This document shows, one piece after another, positions 60,409 to 64,000 of a DNA stretch of 64,000 bases. A model generated the notes under the pieces. That model was not told the origin of the DNA. It saw nothing but the letters and a program-made list of their open reading frames with translations, and did not search any database. Location: the NCBI RefSeq assembly GCF_023630255.1, contig NZ_JALPRS010000001.1:2170001-2234000 (forward strand), read 5' to 3'. The DNA is from Pontibacter deserti. GTDB lineage: Bacteria; Bacteroidota; Bacteroidia; Cytophagales; Hymenobacteraceae. Positions within the stretch are counted from its first letter, which is position 1. Every line of letters begins with the position of its first letter. A program made the translations under genes and the position numbers.

Positions 60409-60490
60409 TAGTTATGAGTTTTGAGTTCCGAGTTCCGAGTTATAAGGAGCAATGCTCACTCGTAACTCAGAATTCGTAACTCGTAACTAA
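60409..60490. repeat. GAGTTNC-type inverted repeat between atpD and atpC
   Basis: The left arm (60411-60442) repeats GAGTTCC/GAGTTTT units, and the right arm (60457-60488) repeats CGTAACT units; they form an imperfect hairpin of about 30 base pairs with several mismatches. It replaces the short gap usual inside this two-gene operon. Confidence 0.65.
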
Positions 60491-60497
60491 CTTATAC

Positions 60498-62072
<1,575 letters not shown>

Positions 62073-62239
62073 TTAAATCCATGTAACACGACAAAAACTT
62101 TTAGTTTACTGTATATTATAAGGTTAGCTATAGTTACACACATTATTTACCAGGAAGCTGCAGCATTTAGAAAAGGCTGTTACAACGTATAACGTCGGGT
62201 AATAACAGTCTTTATGCTAAAAGAAGAGAGTTCTATATA

Positions 62240-62470
62240 CTATAGATGTTTCAGCAACTCTATCTGATCATCGTTAAGCAGAATATACCTGTTGTTAAAA
62301 GGGTTGGCATAAAATTTTTCGGCAATAATATACTCTCCGGTTGTTAGCTTATGGATATTGTAGCTAAACAAACTATTGGATCGCTCAATTACCAGCTCCG
62401 TTGTACTTAAGTCAAGCTGACGACCACAAGTGGTCGTGATCATTTCCTGGTTAGAAGTTGTTGTTGGCAT
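62240..62470 (-). CDS. Hypothetical protein, 76 residues
   Basis: A small soluble protein without signal peptide. The segment VIERSNSLFSYNIHKLTTGE (about 27-46) followed by YIIAEKFYANPFNNRYILLNDDQIELL (given here in two parts: YIIAEKFYANP, then NNRYILLNDDQIELL) reads as a compact beta-rich domain ending in a helix. No family is recognised. Isolated between atpD and purL; coding character is plausible but not proven. Confidence 0.5.
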   Translation of the reverse strand: MPTTTSNQEMITTTCGRQLDLSTTELVIERSNSLFSYNIHKLTTGEYIIAEKFYANPFNNRYILLNDDQIELLKHL

Positions 62471-62661
62471 AATAGTATAAGAATAAGGGGAGTTTTTTCT
62501 TTACGGAACAGCTATCAGTTGGTGACACTTCTGTAGCATAAATCATGATTTATTTTTTTCCTGACCCCGTTTCTTATTAAAATATACCATTGTTATAGCT
62601 GGCACTACAGGCTTAAAGTATAAAATCATCAAAACTGCTGTGCTCTTAAAGTATAAGTTCC

Positions 62662-62669
62662 TACTTTTG
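62662..62669 (+). promoter_or_regulatory. Probable -7 element of purL
   Basis: TACTTTTG fits TAnnTTTG and lies 28 bases upstream of the GTG start. The 226-base gap otherwise holds three AAGTATA-type words and no gene. Confidence 0.5.
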
Positions 62670-62697
62670 TTAATCCGTTAAATCAAGCCAGACAAAC

Positions 62698-64000
62698 GTG
62701 GAACAACAACTGACAACAGTAGAAACCGCCCAGAAGCTTGGCCTTCTGGAAGAGGAATTTGAAAAGATCAAACAGATTCTGGGTCGCACACCCAATTTTA
62801 CCGAGTTAAGTATCTTCTCCGTAATGTGGTCGGAGCACTGCTCTTACAAAAACTCCATAGTTTGGCTGAAAACACTGCCTAAAGACTCGCCACGTATGCT
62901 GGCAAAAGCAGGCGAAGAGAACGCCGGCCTTGTTGATATTGGAGATGGTTACGCCTGCAGCTTCAAAATAGAATCTCACAACCACCCGTCTGCTATTGAG
63001 CCTTACCAGGGCGCCGCAACCGGTGTGGGTGGTATAAACAGAGATATTTTCACCATGGGTGCCCGCCCGATCGCGCAGCTTAACTCGCTTCGCTTTGGCA
63101 ACCCACGATCTGAGAAAACACAGCGCTTATTAAGAGGTGTAGTTAAAGGCATTGGCGATTATGGCAATGCCTTTGGTATTCCTACGGTAGGTGGTGAGCT
63201 TTTCTTCGACGAGTGCTACAACATCAACCCACTTGTAAATGCTTTCTCTGCCGGTATCGTTAAAGTAGGCGAAACAGCTTCTGCCACCTCTTACGGTGTA
63301 GGCAACCCGGTATTTATAGTTGGTTCTGCCACCGGTAAAGACGGTATACACGGGGCTGCTTTTGCGTCTAAAGATATCACCGAAGATTCTGCCAAAGACC
63401 TTCCATCAGTTCAGGTAGGTGATCCGTTCCAGGAAAAACTTTTATTGGAAGCCACACTGGAAATCATTAAATCCGGCCACGTAATTGGTATGCAGGACAT
63501 GGGCGCTGCTGGCATAACTTGCTCTACCTCTGAGATGAGTGCTAAAGGCGAACACGGTATGGACATCTGGCTGGATAAAGTTCCTACCCGCCAGGCGAAC
63601 ATGGTGCCATTCGAAATTCTGCTTTCTGAGAGCCAGGAGCGCATGCTTATAGTGATGAAAAAAGGCTATGAGCAAACTATAAAAGGCATCTGCGATAAGT
63701 GGGACCTTTACTGCGAGCAGATTGGTGTGGTAACGGAAGGCGGCATGCTGCGCTACTACATGAATGGCGAACTGGCTGCCGAAGTACCTGCCAACGACCT
63801 TGTATTGGGTGGTGGTGCCCCGGTTTATCATAGAGAATACCGTGAGCCGGCTTATTTTCAGGAAGCCAAGAAATTTAATATAGAGCAGGTAGAAGAACCA
63901 CAGGATTACCAGGCTGTAGCTGAGTTCCTGACCACACACCCGAACATTGCCTCGAAGCGTTGGGTATACCGCCAGTATGATTCTATGGTTGGAACTGCCA
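62698..64000 (+). CDS. purL: Phosphoribosylformylglycinamidine synthase subunit PurL (runs off the right edge)
   Basis: Purine synthesis step 4, forming FGAM with ATP and ammonia delivered by PurQ. The first 434 codons are in the window, beginning with GTG at 62698 ([20 protein letters not shown]). The small-PurL motifs are clear: [17 protein letters not shown] (about 38-54), [20 protein letters not shown] (about 86-105), [10 protein letters not shown] (about 106-115) and [11 protein letters not shown] (about 164-174). It is a separate PurL of the Bacillus type, not the large fused enzyme. It has no ATG start, so it is easily missed. Confidence 0.94.
   Translation, partial: MEQQLTTVETAQKLGLLEEEFEKIKQILGRTPNFTELSIFSVMWSEHCSYKNSIVWLKTLPKDSPRMLAKAGEENAGLVDIGDGYACSFKIESHNHPSAIEPYQGAATGVGGINRDIFTMGARPIAQLNSLRFGNPRSEKTQRLLRGVVKGIGDYGNAFGIPTVGGELFFDECYNINPLVNAFSAGIVKVGETASATSYGVGNPVFIVGSATGKDGIHGAAFASKDITEDSAKDLPSVQVGDPFQEKLLLEATLEIIKSGHVIGMQDMGAAGITCSTSEMSAKGEHGMDIWLDKVPTRQANMVPFEILLSESQERMLIVMKKGYEQTIKGICDKWDLYCEQIGVVTEGGMLRYYMNGELAAEVPANDLVLGGGAPVYHREYREPAYFQEAKKFNIEQVEEPQDYQAVAEFLTTHPNIASKRWVYRQYDSMVGTA

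Overview
The window is chromosomal DNA from a Bacteroidota bacterium, most probably Cytophagales/Hymenobacteraceae (Pontibacter-like). The evidence is gene content typical of the phylum (DUF2851, IPExxxVDY and DUF1456 proteins, atpD-atpC apart from the other ATP synthase genes, acpP-fabF-rnc), promoters of the TTTG/TAnnTTTG type, mid-range GC, and carboxypeptidase-regulatory-domain proteins. The genus is an inference. No rRNA, tRNA, CRISPR array, prophage or complete insertion sequence is visible. Nearly everything is housekeeping or small uncharacterised genes in short operons, and convergent pairs are usually separated by bidirectional hairpin terminators.

Layout. 1-6.1 kb: valS 5' end, pentapeptide protein, dicluster ferredoxin facing a LuxC-like acyl-CoA reductase, nucleoside phosphorylase, and an overlapping P1 peptidase/class IV aminotransferase pair. 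6.1-16.4 kb: trhO, a NeuD/PglD-type acyltransferase, a polytopic membrane protein with DUF2851, a frameshifted surface-type gene beside an intact relative, DUF5996, DUF1456, GNAT, pyrF and a lipoprotein. 16.5-25.1 kb: ftsK-lolA, pyrD, a TlpA-like thioredoxin, M48 protease with DUF898, and xerD. 25.4-29.3 kb: aroQ, a class V aminotransferase, MarC, rnhA, an XRE regulator and a tRNA methyltransferase. 29.5-38.7 kb: saccharopine dehydrogenase family, cdd, esterase, DUF5602-like lipoprotein, VOC, a propeller-like protein, lgt, nadE. 38-42.7 kb: acpP-fabF-rnc facing IPExxxVDY-pyk, then rpsT. 43-55 kb: two tandem acidic lipoproteins, YheT hydrolase, rsmG, ECF sigma factor with a glycosyltransferase, tgt, LptF/G permease, EamA transporter, ispE, DegT aminotransferase, and a gamma-synthase-like enzyme. 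55-64 kb: S9 peptidase, GH13 lipoprotein, rhodanese, atpD-atpC, and the 5' part of purL.

The most unusual signal is not a gene. The heptamers AAGTATA and AACTATA and their complements (TATACTT, TATAGTT) recur every few hundred bases in most genes and gaps on both strands. They are scarce in highly conserved genes such as atpD, fabF and rpsT. Inside genes they are read as Ser-Ile, Thr-Ile, Ile-Leu and Ile-Val using the ATA codon. Other points are several families of intergenic inverted repeats (one shaped like a miniature transposable element), a Tgt without the three zinc-binding cysteines, and tandem paralogous lipoproteins. I do not see a clear new multi-gene defence or biosynthetic system here.
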